Virus record (IMG/VR): IMGVR_UViG_3300035670_000648
Coordinates: 1-37,558 of that record
DNA from: a virus
Direction: 5' to 3' (one strand)
DNA length: 37,558 nucleotides
Positions 7,339 through 16,885 of the stretch are shown piece by piece. Position numbers and translations under genes: made by a program. Below the pieces are notes generated by a model that made no database searches, was not told where the DNA came from, and saw only the letters and a list, made by a program, of their open reading frames with translations. Each line of letters opens with the position of its first letter. Position 1 is the first letter of the stretch.

Positions 7339-7437
7339 CTATTTGTCGTTAGTCGCAAGCCACAGTTCTATCCAGGGGTAGATAGGCTGGCTCTTGCTAC
7401 CAGTCTTATACACCGTGCGGGGCTGGTCGGTCCGCAT
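7339..7437 (-). CDS. Possible micro-ORF (32 aa)
   Basis: An ATG at 7437 opens a 32-codon frame (MRTDQPRTVYKTGSKSQPIY, then PWIELWLATNDK) that fills most of the otherwise empty 121-base gap between the 513-residue virion protein and the scaffold gene. It begins 8 bases after the upstream stop. The ribosome-binding site is weak. It may be a real peptide or chance; nothing identifies a function. Confidence 0.35.
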   Translation of the reverse strand: MRTDQPRTVYKTGSKSQPIYPWIELWLATNDK

Positions 7438-7445
7438 CGGGATTC

Positions 7446-8987
7446 TTATATTTGTCCGCCTATTTGGCTACCTAGCGAACCTCTGCCTAAGCCAGATTGT
7501 CCGCTAAATGCAGCAATCTCACGTTCAGCAAGTCGCTGACGTTTACGTTGTGCAGAGGCTAGGCTATTAAATACTTCTTGTTCAGCCTCAGCCTGACCAT
7601 ACTGGTCAAGTACATCGGTATAAATCTCACTAAGTTTTGTAGCCTGTGGAAGTATGTTGGCAATAGTTGAGTAACCACGCTGTGCTTCAGCCTGTGTAAT
7701 ACCTTGGGCTGCCAACTGTTCAGCAACGTTAACTCCAGCAGTAAGTCCTTGACGTGCTGCAGCCACACCAATTTCGGCTGCTGCAACTTGACGTTCAATC
7801 TTAGGAAATTGCTGGCTTGGGTCAAGAACATAAGCAACCATATCGGTTGTGCCAATGCCGTAGAATTGTCTTAACATTCCGCTAACAGCAGGGTCAGCAT
7901 TTTGTACTCGCTGCACCGCAGTTACTACACGACTAGATAGTTCTTCTGGGGATACATCATTAGCAAGGAACTGTGTTACATAAACATCATTATCAAACTG
8001 CTTAAGTCCATACGCTCTAAGAATCTGACGGTATCTATCTTCTAGTCCAATGTAAGTACCTGGGTCAAGAACAGCCAAGCCTTTCTTAAGACGGTCTTGG
8101 TTGGCAATAAAACGCTGTCTGTATTCTTCTGTATCTTGCAATTGAAGTGCAATAGTATCTTCACTAGCACCAGTGCTAACAAGTTCTCTAATTTTAGGAA
8201 CAAGACTGGCGAGACCATATCTACTAAAGCGGTCCGTAAGAGCCGTTAAAGCGTTTTGACGTTTTTGCTGTGTAGCCAATGCTTCGGCTGCAGCAGTATC
8301 TGCCCTAAACTGATTTTGGCTAGCAGTAAGGCTAGCAATCTGTGCTTGTAAAGAACTAATAAGAGCCTGAGTTGCAGCATCAAGCCCCGCAGGTACAGGC
8401 GTAGGAGTAACTGTGGGTGTAGAGGTAACAACCGTAGGAGTAACTACAGTTGTAGATGTTGTCTTGGGTGGAACAAATTTTCCAGTTATAGGGTCTATAA
8501 CATAATTTGCTGGTGGTTTAATAATCATACCAGTGTTAGGGTCAATAGATAAACCTAATTGAGCAGCAAGTTTTTCTGCATTTTCTTTAGCCGCTATTTG
8601 TTCTGGAGTCAATGTTTTAGATTGGCTAACTGTTCCAGAAGAACTTCCTTGAAAACTTGTAGGACCAGACCACATTGACTGGACGGCTGGACTTCTTGTT
8701 CCAGTAGCAGGGTCTACTATAGTATTAGTAGAAGAATCATAATATGCATTTGGTGTTTTAATTAAATTTAAACTGCCAGATACATCTGTAGACTTACTAC
8801 CTACATCAGTTCTAAAAGCATAGTTATAGTTATAAGCATCAGAGGCTGGCAACTGTGGAGCCTGTGCAGCAGCAGCGGCTTCAGCCTTTGCTTTATTTTC
8901 AAAATATAATCTTGTTCGTTCTTCAGAACGAGCAGCAACTTCTTTTTCAATACGAGCACGGCGCTCAGCAGCAGTTTCTTTAGCCAT
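7446..8987 (-). CDS. Putative internal virion / ejection protein
   Basis: A 513-residue protein, Ala/Gln-rich, starting with a charged helix (MAKETAAERRARIEKEVAAR). A low-complexity Thr/Pro/Val linker near residues 180-200 (TSTTVVTPTVVTSTPTVTPT) splits it into a Gly/Ser-rich N-terminal part and a helical C-terminal part. That part ends AAFSGQSGLGRGSLGSQIGG, a tail type I associate with internal virion proteins. It follows two other virion-type proteins in the late operon with TAATG coupling. In a phage with no tape measure, such helical proteins often enter the cell with the DNA. Function inferred. Confidence 0.5.
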   Translation of the reverse strand: MAKETAAERRARIEKEVAARSEERTRLYFENKAKAEAAAAAQAPQLPASDAYNYNYAFRTDVGSKSTDVSGSLNLIKTPNAYYDSSTNTIVDPATGTRSPAVQSMWSGPTSFQGSSSGTVSQSKTLTPEQIAAKENAEKLAAQLGLSIDPNTGMIIKPPANYVIDPITGKFVPPKTTSTTVVTPTVVTSTPTVTPTPVPAGLDAATQALISSLQAQIASLTASQNQFRADTAAAEALATQQKRQNALTALTDRFSRYGLASLVPKIRELVSTGASEDTIALQLQDTEEYRQRFIANQDRLKKGLAVLDPGTYIGLEDRYRQILRAYGLKQFDNDVYVTQFLANDVSPEELSSRVVTAVQRVQNADPAVSGMLRQFYGIGTTDMVAYVLDPSQQFPKIERQVAAAEIGVAAARQGLTAGVNVAEQLAAQGITQAEAQRGYSTIANILPQATKLSEIYTDVLDQYGQAEAEQEVFNSLASAQRKRQRLAEREIAAFSGQSGLGRGSLGSQIGGQI

Positions 8988-9892
8988 TAGAACGCCAACT
9001 TAAATTGCTGAAGAATATTTCTACCAACATTATCAAAAGCATCACGAGCATTGTTTGTGTACAACCATTCATCTGAATTTTTCACTGTTTGTTGTACCTC
9101 CCATAACGGCATAATTTCAAAAGCACCAGTTTTAGGATTCACATATCCTGTTACTTTTTGAAACAATGGATTATCATTAGTAATTGTATCTACATCTTTT
9201 TCAAGCAAGTTAGCAATCATCTGCCTAGCAGCCGAAGTCTGCATACTAAATGACCTGCCAGCCTCTATACCCTTTGCATAGGCTGGGTAGGCAGACATAG
9301 CAAATCCTTTTAATTCTTCCTGGATAGTTTCATCAGTTGTAGTGCCGTCTAGCAAACCAGCAGATACTTTGTCCCAATAATTTTTCGGCAGTAGATAACT
9401 AACTCCTTGGTCATCAGCATAGGACTTTAAAGCATTAACCGTGCCAAGAGCACTGCCACCTATCTTACTGCCCATCAAACCAGAGTTAAGAATTTTAATC
9501 TCAAGTTGCACATCTGTGTCACCCTTGAGGTAAGAATCTTCTAACATTGCATCTATAGCAGAATTCCAAACAAATCCTTTTTCTATAAGTCTACGCTTTT
9601 GCGTTTGCTTCCACGCATCTAATTCTTGAGCGTAAACACCAGGTTGTGTCTTTTGTTTGGTTTGTCTAGATTGGGCATTGCTAGTTAAATTCCTATAATA
9701 ATCAGAATTAAAATAGGCTAATCTTGCTTCAGCAATATCACCCGCCACAAACATATCAAAGATGGGTTTTAATTCAGGAAACGCAATAAGAATAGTTTCT
9801 GTAATACCCAAAGCAAGGGCTTCTGCTTTACCAGTAGCACTTTGAGGAGGGATAACTCCTCCGCCACCATCTATTACATTATTAGGTCTCAT
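8987..9892 (-). CDS. Putative virion protein, unknown function
   Basis: A 301-residue protein with a Gly-rich start (MRPNNVIDGGGGVIPPQSAT) and a largely helical body; segments such as AFPELKPIFDMFVAGDIAEA and SAYPAYAKGIEAGRSFSMQT look like repeated helices. The C-terminus is amphipathic (NVGRNILQQFKLAF). Coupled by overlaps to the genes on both sides. It lies between the 1817-residue protein and another internal-type protein, so a role in the internal core or ejection is likely, but nothing in the sequence proves it. Confidence 0.5.
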   Translation of the reverse strand: MRPNNVIDGGGGVIPPQSATGKAEALALGITETILIAFPELKPIFDMFVAGDIAEARLAYFNSDYYRNLTSNAQSRQTKQKTQPGVYAQELDAWKQTQKRRLIEKGFVWNSAIDAMLEDSYLKGDTDVQLEIKILNSGLMGSKIGGSALGTVNALKSYADDQGVSYLLPKNYWDKVSAGLLDGTTTDETIQEELKGFAMSAYPAYAKGIEAGRSFSMQTSAARQMIANLLEKDVDTITNDNPLFQKVTGYVNPKTGAFEIMPLWEVQQTVKNSDEWLYTNNARDAFDNVGRNILQQFKLAF

Positions 9893-10761
9893 ACTACTGG
9901 CGCTCCCATCTGGTCAAGGAATACCAAAAAATCAAAGTTTTGTTTATAGCGCATCACATCTGGCAATTCTGTTTCTACTTTTTTGCCTACTTCAGCCTCT
10001 ACTTGCGCTTGGGTAAACGGTTTAGTAGTAGTTCTAACAATCTTGCCCCCAGCCTCTTTAGTAGTAGTAAGGGTTCCCTCTTTAATTTGTTTTACATAAC
10101 GGTCAGTTTCTTGCTGAATAAAGTCTTCAGTACCAGTTGTCATATCTGTTTTGCCACGAACTACACCACGAACAATAGCCTCAACTACATCCCTATCCAT
10201 AAGATTAATGTCTTGAACTGGAAGATTTTTGTCGCCAGCGCCAGCGCTACCTAGACTACCTAACCAACTTTTAAACGGACTGAACTTAGTATTACCTTCA
10301 ATAGTATAAGACTGAACCTGAGTAAGGCTATGATTTCTTGCTGCGTCTAAAATAGCCTGATTAAATGCTGTTTCGTTTTTGGTTTTATAATCAGTCTCAG
10401 AAAGAAAATTCTTATCTAATAATTGCTGACGTAGTACTTCAAGATTACCCTTAAAGTTAGTTTTAATAGACTTAATGACCTGTGAGCCATACTGTTTAGT
10501 AAAGCCAAGACCATCTGGTGCTACCCAAAAGAAAACTTCAGGTCTTTCTCCTGTTGGTTTACCCTTACTATCAACTGCTATTTCATACAAAATAAGATTT
10601 CTATTTTGGTCAGTACCAACCTTTAATTGACCATTATCTAATCCTATGTCGCCAAGTACTCTTTTAAGGTCATCTAAATGTTTTTTATTAGCCGTAGCAG
10701 CAGCATTAGCCGATGCTTCACCGCGTGTCTTGGCTTCTTCTGGTGACTTATCTACCGCCAA
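9889..10761 (-). CDS. Putative virion protein, unknown function
   Basis: A 290-residue hydrophilic protein. It starts with TTG at 10761 (AAAGGG six bases before it), overlapping the end of the giant virion gene by 14 bases. The N-terminus is a charged helix rich in Ala, Lys and Glu (MAVDKSPEEAKTRGEASANA). A middle segment contains DRDVVEAIVRGVVRGKTDMT, and the C-terminal part has a Thr-rich stretch and a final helix. No recognised fold. Position suggests it works with the giant protein and the two following ones. Confidence 0.5.
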   Translation of the reverse strand: MAVDKSPEEAKTRGEASANAAATANKKHLDDLKRVLGDIGLDNGQLKVGTDQNRNLILYEIAVDSKGKPTGERPEVFFWVAPDGLGFTKQYGSQVIKSIKTNFKGNLEVLRQQLLDKNFLSETDYKTKNETAFNQAILDAARNHSLTQVQSYTIEGNTKFSPFKSWLGSLGSAGAGDKNLPVQDINLMDRDVVEAIVRGVVRGKTDMTTGTEDFIQQETDRYVKQIKEGTLTTTKEAGGKIVRTTTKPFTQAQVEAEVGKKVETELPDVMRYKQNFDFLVFLDQMGAPVV

Positions 10762-13700
10762 CGTATGCCCTTTCTACGGAAGCACCCACCACATCGCGGG
10801 AGTACTTGTTTAACATAGGTACAAATATCAAACGGGTTGCTTCTTTAACGGCTGGGTCAAATACCAACTGTTCAAGAACCGCTATTACTTCTTCTTTCAT
10901 ACGCTTACGGTCATCACTAAACGTATACAATTGCTTATAGGATGGGTTGGTTGAGTAATCAACAAAAGCCTGAACTTCATTAATTGCTAACCGCATAGCA
11001 TTTCTAGTGGCATTTGGTATAGGCGCACTAGCATCATCTACCGCGCCTCTAAGGTCACGGAACATCATCTTTAAATCCCGACCAGATATATTGTCATCTA
11101 ATGAATCTTCTAGTTCTGGATTAGATAGTAGCAACGACTGTTGCTCTGCATCTGCTAAAGCAATTAGGCTGGCACGCTCTTGATAGTCAGTAGACGTAGC
11201 CAATCTTTCCACTAACGCATCATTAATTGCATAATACTTTTCTTTATCTCTGGCTATTTGAACTTTGTTTAAATACTCTCTGAAGTCAGCCTGTTCAACT
11301 AACCCTTGTGCTTCCATCCAGGAATATATATCTGGGTTGTATTCTCCAACTTTGGGAGCAAATACAAAACCAATACCTGAATCTTGATACTCATCTAGAA
11401 ATCGTCTATTATTAGTAGACCAATCTTTTAATTCGTTAGTCTTGGCTATAACTGTTTTAAATGCTTTATTTGTTTTAGGTATTGTATATACTGATTTGCC
11501 TGGATTATTACCAATAAACATAGCAACAGCCAACTCAAATGGGTTGGCTACTTCAGGGTCTGCTTTAATAACACCTTGATATACATCCCAGAAAGCACTG
11601 GTCCAAGTACTGATACCAGTCTCTTTAATAAAGTCAGGTAATCCCTTACTATCTTTTAAACTTGGGTATGCAGGGCTACCAAACAAACCTATAATTGCCT
11701 GTGCAGCAGTTACGTTATTAGCAGCAACTTTGACGTTCTGTATATATCTTGTTTTTTCTTTGCTAGTTGCGTTATCTGGTAAACCTTTGCCAAAGGCTTC
11801 CATATAATTAACTGCTTGATACCAGGCATTAGCCTTATTTCTATTACGCTCCGCAGGGGCTAAAGTATCCCAAGCCGTTGTAGCCAACATTGGGAAAGCC
11901 GTTCTTAAAGCATCACCGACATCAGTATTTTGACCAATATGACCCATAGCAAATGTGTCTAAATAATTGGCTACTTCGTTGGTGTAAGGATAAATTCTAT
12001 CTTCCCAAGTTTGTGGCAAAAAAGCACTAAGCACTGGTAAATCACGCAAGAATCCTTTAACTGCGGTAATGCTTATTCCTGCAAGTGGTCCAGCAAAGGC
12101 TGGCTGTCCAGCATCAGGAGCAAAAGATGGGTTAATTAATCGGAACTTAAAAGAAAACTCATTAAATGAGCCAACCTTGTAGTCAACATTAAATGCACCT
12201 AGCACCTTTTGTGTGGCTGTATTCATAACAATATCCGTAGGTACTGTTAGATAGTCATCGCCATTCTCATCCTGGTAAACAGAACCTATGTTTTCTAATC
12301 CATAGTGCAAAAGCCGTAAACGCATAAGTGCTCTTGGTCCCTCATTTGCATAAAGACGATAAACACGGCGCTGGAAATCTTCGGTAGCACGGAAGAATCT
12401 GCCTACATAGCGGATAGCCAGAGCAAAATTAGAACGAATACTTGGATTATCTACAAACTCAAGCACAGAATCTGTAGCCATATTAATTGCTATATTGGTT
12501 ACCTGCTTATCGGCTGCTTCATCAGCAAACTTTCTAGCAGTATCTGGGTCTATATTTGGATTTGCATCCAGTAATCCTCTGTAATGGCGGTCAGATAAAA
12601 ACTTTTCGTAAGGAACTAAATCATCTAGGGCTTTATTTACAGCCACACGCATAGCAGGCAGACGGAAAAATCCCGTTACCTGACGGTCCATCATCTCAAG
12701 AACTTTATCTGGGAACCGTTCAAACCATTTATCTATGGTGCTAAGGTCTTCCTTTAGCGCATCCATATCAGATACTTTGCCGTTAGATACAAGGCGCGTA
12801 TTTATATAACCAGAAGTAGGACGCTTACCTACTGTAGCGTCATTAAATTCTTTCCAGGTTAAATTATTAGCAGCGCGTGACCAAGCAGTTGCTGCTGGCA
12901 TACCCTGACGTGGGGCTGCCTTAATCACATCAGCATATTTACGTTGCATTAAGTCATACAAGTTATCATTAAAGCCATCTGCGCTACCGTGGAAAGCAAA
13001 ACGCATATCATTCAAGATACGCTCTGCATAAATACGGGCTATCTCTGGGTCGGACACACCTTGTTGACGGAAATAAACGGTCTCACCCCAGTTAGATAGG
13101 GCTGCCTGTAGTCTTTTAGCATCCAGTACGTCATAAAAAGCGCTAACTTCATTGAATGTTGCGCCCATCTGCTCCATAAGTTCAGTACGTGCATTGGCAA
13201 AATTAGTACTTGGACGTAATGCTCCAAAGAAATCATCATTACGTAACCCGTTATTGTTAAAAAATACACTTACTGGGTCTAAATAATAATTTCCAGGTAG
13301 TTTAAGTTGGTTAAATCCAAAACGAATTAGGAAGTTGTCCCACATAGCAACGCCTAATTCTTGTTGACTTAACTTTTCTATTTCTTTAGGCGTATAAAGT
13401 GGTGACCGCTCTAATCCCAACTCTTTAATAAACCTAGTTAGTTGGTCTATATCAAATACAGACTCATAAAAATCTCGGTCCATTCTGCCTACGACTAAAT
13501 CACGGGCAGCAATAGAGGCTGTTAAGCCCTCATTAAAATTAGAATTATTGCGAAGAACTCGTTTTAAATTTTGCCATTCTTTATTGTCATCAGTAAATTT
13601 ATAGATTTCTTCAATTCTGCTGATAATGCCTTCTTTAATAAATACTGGCTTTATCTCAGATAGTGGTATTTCGTATCCAACTTCTTTAGATTTTTTAACT

Positions 13701-16201
13701 CTAATTTTTTCAATAATGTCGGCTTGTTCTGCTGAAGTAAGAACTTTCCGTGGGTCTAATGGTCTACCGTCTACAGTAATACCCATCTTATTTGCTATAT
13801 AGTATAAAGAACCTTTATAAGGACCAATAGCAGCACCACTGCCAGTAACCGTCTGCATAGCCTTAATATCTTTTTGAAACTTACTGGCTACTAAATCAAG
13901 AATATCCGTAACTGGCTTAGTTAAATAATAAAAGAAACCTTCATCTACGTTAGTTCTAATACCTAAACGTGGAGCCAGGGTATATGCAGCCCAGTTATTA
14001 TTCCAAAGAGTAGCAAATCTGCTCCTACCAATACCGTTAAACAAAAGCAGAAAGTTTTTAGCAGGAGTGCCCTTGGCACGTTCATCTAATCTTGCCTTTG
14101 AAGATAGTTGATAAATAGTATCAAACGGCAACTGCTTAATACCTTTACGTAATTGAGATGGCTCAATAGCACCAGTAGCAGCAAGGGTTGGCGTAAGGTT
14201 ATTAAAGGCTACTGCCATAGGATGCATCTGAGCCGCAATATTATCCGCAATAGGCATATCTACAACTGGAGTAAATCCAGCCTGCCCGTTATATGTATCT
14301 TGAAGAATACGTTGAATATCATCTTCAGGAACATTCATACGCTTCATAAAGGCGTACTGCATATTACGTACTGCTGTCAATTGAATATCTAATGGCTCAT
14401 CTAAAAGCATCAGAGTAACAGCATTGGCTATATTTTTAGGTAGCACCAAACTAGCAGTATTGCGAATATTGTCAGCAGTTTCAATAGCGTTTTCGCCAAA
14501 CTTAATAACTCCAGGTAGTCTGCTGGCAGCAACGCCCAACTTAAGCGCTAAACGCCGTGCTTTACCAACATCCTCTTGTAGCGCAAACAATTCATCAATC
14601 TGTGGATTGAGCAGTTTATTTTCTTCATCGGCAACTTTAGTAACAATTGACATAGCCTTAATGGCTTCTGCATCGCCCTTAGCAAGAATCTCTTTAGTAG
14701 TTATATCTACTTCGCTTGTTGGATTAAATACTGAATAAGCAACTCGGTGCATAGCCGAAGTAAGAGTTCTGCTTTTGCGAGCATAAGGAATACCATTACG
14801 GCGGAAAGAAATACCATTAACTCTGCCATTAAGCATAAGATTAGCATCATCTACGTGGGTGAAAAACTTTTGTGCACTAGCAGCATCAAAGGCTTTAACT
14901 TCACCAGTAGTAAGGGTTTTTATTACTGGTTCGTTATACCACTCAGGAAAATCAAATCTAATAGACTCAAGTATTGAGGCTTTAGCAGTAGGAGATTTAG
15001 CCTCTGCATAGGACTTTAAGCGTGGTCCTAGTTGGTCATCCCAAAGAGTTTTAATTTCAGGTTCATTAAATAACCAGGCATAACCTTCTTCAGTACCTTT
15101 GCGCTGAGATACAAACTTAAACTGTTCAGCAAGGCGTTGACCTTTACTTTTAAATGCAGCCTGCTGAAATGCCTCACGGACTCCAACGCGTATACCGCCA
15201 ACACCCTTAGCAAGTGTCTTGGCTACGGCTGGTAATCCTAAACCTATGTAAGTAAGTGGGTCAATAAACACTGTGTAAAAAGCATCTATAGTTCCAGATA
15301 CTTTCTTTTTAACTTTTATTTCTTCGGCTTTAAGTATTGCTTTGCCACGTTTGCTTTCAGGCGATACGCCCTCTGGCAAAACAATTCTTGGCTGAACACC
15401 TAATAATCTTTGGGCTACGCCAGTCCAGTAATCACCTTCAACAGTCTTGCCAATAAAACCAAATTTTTCAGTTATGTCACGACCTGGAGAAATCTGTGCA
15501 TCTATTTTTAATCCATCTTTAATAGTATTAAATTGCTTAGGCTTGTCATACATAAATACAACAGCAGCCATAATCTCAGGGTCTTCGGGATTTCCATATA
15601 ACTCAATAGACTCGCCTACAGTTCTACCTTCTGCAATACCCCTAGCAAGTGTAGTAATTGCAACGCCATAGCGTTGCTCATACATATCTACTTTGTCCCA
15701 CTTCCAGTTATTTCGCCCATCAAAAGTATCTTTGATAATTCCGCTAGCGAAATCAGGACGCTTAGTAACTGGTAATCCCATTTGTTGGGCTTGAGTTGCT
15801 TCTTGTATTTGACGTCCTGCTGGATAAGCAGTCTTAGTTCCTTTTTCCCAATTTTCAAGCGCATTAAGCGCTGCCATAAATGGGCTACCTAAAAATTTTA
15901 TTGGGAATGTAGCAGCCTTAAATCCCAATGTTGCTAATTCTAAAGCCAAACTTTTTTCAGCCTCAAAGGCTTTTTGCTCTGGAAAAAACGCTCTGATGTT
16001 ATCTTGCACTTTAGGGTCTAGTGCAAGGAATTTATTTCTTGCAGCAGATTCACCTAGTTTAAGTAAGTCAGCACCTAACTTATATTGTTTAGACATCTGA
16101 TTAAGAAACTTAGCCTGTGCTGAATTCAGTCCTGAAACACGTGCAGCGTTATAAAGACTAGGGCTAAGTTCGGCTACAGAGGGGTCAATTATCTCTGGCA
16201 C
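10748..16201 (-). CDS. Giant internal virion / DNA-ejection-type protein (1817 aa)
   Basis: By far the largest gene: 1817 residues from a GTG start (AAAGG nine bases before it) overlapping the upstream TAG. It is helical throughout with many charged segments. Short hydrophobic stretches near the N-terminus (about residues 85-115 and 310-345, e.g. IDPLTYIGLGLPAVAKTLAK) could insert into membranes. No protease or transglycosylase catalytic motif is obvious to me. In short-tailed phages of the T7 and P22 types, large internal proteins are ejected to form a channel for DNA. That role is the best guess here because there is no tape measure in the window. A polyvalent multi-domain protein is an alternative. 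Confidence 0.6.
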   Translation of the reverse strand: MPEIIDPSVAELSPSLYNAARVSGLNSAQAKFLNQMSKQYKLGADLLKLGESAARNKFLALDPKVQDNIRAFFPEQKAFEAEKSLALELATLGFKAATFPIKFLGSPFMAALNALENWEKGTKTAYPAGRQIQEATQAQQMGLPVTKRPDFASGIIKDTFDGRNNWKWDKVDMYEQRYGVAITTLARGIAEGRTVGESIELYGNPEDPEIMAAVVFMYDKPKQFNTIKDGLKIDAQISPGRDITEKFGFIGKTVEGDYWTGVAQRLLGVQPRIVLPEGVSPESKRGKAILKAEEIKVKKKVSGTIDAFYTVFIDPLTYIGLGLPAVAKTLAKGVGGIRVGVREAFQQAAFKSKGQRLAEQFKFVSQRKGTEEGYAWLFNEPEIKTLWDDQLGPRLKSYAEAKSPTAKASILESIRFDFPEWYNEPVIKTLTTGEVKAFDAASAQKFFTHVDDANLMLNGRVNGISFRRNGIPYARKSRTLTSAMHRVAYSVFNPTSEVDITTKEILAKGDAEAIKAMSIVTKVADEENKLLNPQIDELFALQEDVGKARRLALKLGVAASRLPGVIKFGENAIETADNIRNTASLVLPKNIANAVTLMLLDEPLDIQLTAVRNMQYAFMKRMNVPEDDIQRILQDTYNGQAGFTPVVDMPIADNIAAQMHPMAVAFNNLTPTLAATGAIEPSQLRKGIKQLPFDTIYQLSSKARLDERAKGTPAKNFLLLFNGIGRSRFATLWNNNWAAYTLAPRLGIRTNVDEGFFYYLTKPVTDILDLVASKFQKDIKAMQTVTGSGAAIGPYKGSLYYIANKMGITVDGRPLDPRKVLTSAEQADIIEKIRVKKSKEVGYEIPLSEIKPVFIKEGIISRIEEIYKFTDDNKEWQNLKRVLRNNSNFNEGLTASIAARDLVVGRMDRDFYESVFDIDQLTRFIKELGLERSPLYTPKEIEKLSQQELGVAMWDNFLIRFGFNQLKLPGNYYLDPVSVFFNNNGLRNDDFFGALRPSTNFANARTELMEQMGATFNEVSAFYDVLDAKRLQAALSNWGETVYFRQQGVSDPEIARIYAERILNDMRFAFHGSADGFNDNLYDLMQRKYADVIKAAPRQGMPAATAWSRAANNLTWKEFNDATVGKRPTSGYINTRLVSNGKVSDMDALKEDLSTIDKWFERFPDKVLEMMDRQVTGFFRLPAMRVAVNKALDDLVPYEKFLSDRHYRGLLDANPNIDPDTARKFADEAADKQVTNIAINMATDSVLEFVDNPSIRSNFALAIRYVGRFFRATEDFQRRVYRLYANEGPRALMRLRLLHYGLENIGSVYQDENGDDYLTVPTDIVMNTATQKVLGAFNVDYKVGSFNEFSFKFRLINPSFAPDAGQPAFAGPLAGISITAVKGFLRDLPVLSAFLPQTWEDRIYPYTNEVANYLDTFAMGHIGQNTDVGDALRTAFPMLATTAWDTLAPAERNRNKANAWYQAVNYMEAFGKGLPDNATSKEKTRYIQNVKVAANNVTAAQAIIGLFGSPAYPSLKDSKGLPDFIKETGISTWTSAFWDVYQGVIKADPEVANPFELAVAMFIGNNPGKSVYTIPKTNKAFKTVIAKTNELKDWSTNNRRFLDEYQDSGIGFVFAPKVGEYNPDIYSWMEAQGLVEQADFREYLNKVQIARDKEKYYAINDALVERLATSTDYQERASLIALADAEQQSLLLSNPELEDSLDDNISGRDLKMMFRDLRGAVDDASAPIPNATRNAMRLAINEVQAFVDYSTNPSYKQLYTFSDDRKRMKEEVIAVLEQLVFDPAVKEATRLIFVPMLNKYSRDVVGASVERAYVGGR

Positions 16202-16620
16202 TATCCAATACCTTTTTCAAGCATAGCCTGGAAAATCAAATCAGTTTCTCCAGTTGGGTCATTTTGTGCAATCTGACGCAATACGCTAAGAACGGTTGGT
16301 TGTGTATTAGGAAGATTAATTACCTCTGAACCAGGACCAGGACCAAAATCAACACCTGCTGTAATTGGTTCTGCACTTCTTTCTGTGGGTGCAGTAATAC
16401 CAGTAATAGCCTCTAAAGGCATATTGGTAGAAGCCATAGGTGCTGCTAGTTGTTGAGCGTAAGTTTGTTGTCCTTCGCCATAAGGAAGTCCAGGAATATA
16501 GGTAGCAGCCTGTTTTCCGCTTTGTCCATTACCGCCAGTAGCAGAAACATTCATAGGACTATTCTGAGGAGCAGTTGGTCTATAGCCACCACGATTATCC
16601 ATTGGTTGTGTCATTGACAT
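16201..16620 (-). CDS. Gly/Pro/Gln-rich hypothetical protein
   Basis: A 139-residue protein with a disordered N-terminal part (MSMTQPMDNRGGYRPTAPQN) and a short helical C-terminus (TVLSVLRQIAQNDPTGETDL). Met1 and Met3 are both possible starts. It is coupled by TAATG to the gene before and TAGTG to the giant virion gene after. Low-complexity composition suggests a flexible structural linker or assembly factor. Not recognised. Confidence 0.5.
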   Translation of the reverse strand: MSMTQPMDNRGGYRPTAPQNSPMNVSATGGNGQSGKQAATYIPGLPYGEGQQTYAQQLAAPMASTNMPLEAITGITAPTERSAEPITAGVDFGPGPGSEVINLPNTQPTVLSVLRQIAQNDPTGETDLIFQAMLEKGIG

Positions 16621-16883
16621 TAATCGTCATCCTCTTCAAAATCATCTAGCGGATTTTTAATTGGGTCTTTAGGGTCTACTATCCAATCAGGATAACTTGA
16701 CCTATCCATAGCAAATGCCATTGCCGTACCTTCATCAAAGCCAGCACGGAGACAAGCATCATAAACTTCTTTAGCAGCAATAGCCCAAAAATCAATTTTA
16801 ACTAATACTGGTTCTTTGGTAGTTCTTCTGCGTTTTACTTGAGGTTTGATAACCTTCTTAGTCTTCTTGCGTTGACTAGGCAT
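16620..16883 (-). CDS. Small hypothetical protein downstream of portal
   Basis: An 87-residue protein with a strongly basic N-terminus (MPSQRKKTKKVIKPQVKRRR), a helical core (DACLRAGFDEGTAMAFAMDR) and a strongly acidic C-terminus (DDFEEDDD). This charge polarity is striking for its size. The core segment is one I recall near portal genes in other phages. It starts two bases after the portal stop. A head-assembly role is possible; function unknown. Confidence 0.55.
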   Translation of the reverse strand: MPSQRKKTKKVIKPQVKRRRTTKEPVLVKIDFWAIAAKEVYDACLRAGFDEGTAMAFAMDRSSYPDWIVDPKDPIKNPLDDFEEDDD

Positions 16884-16885
16884 AA

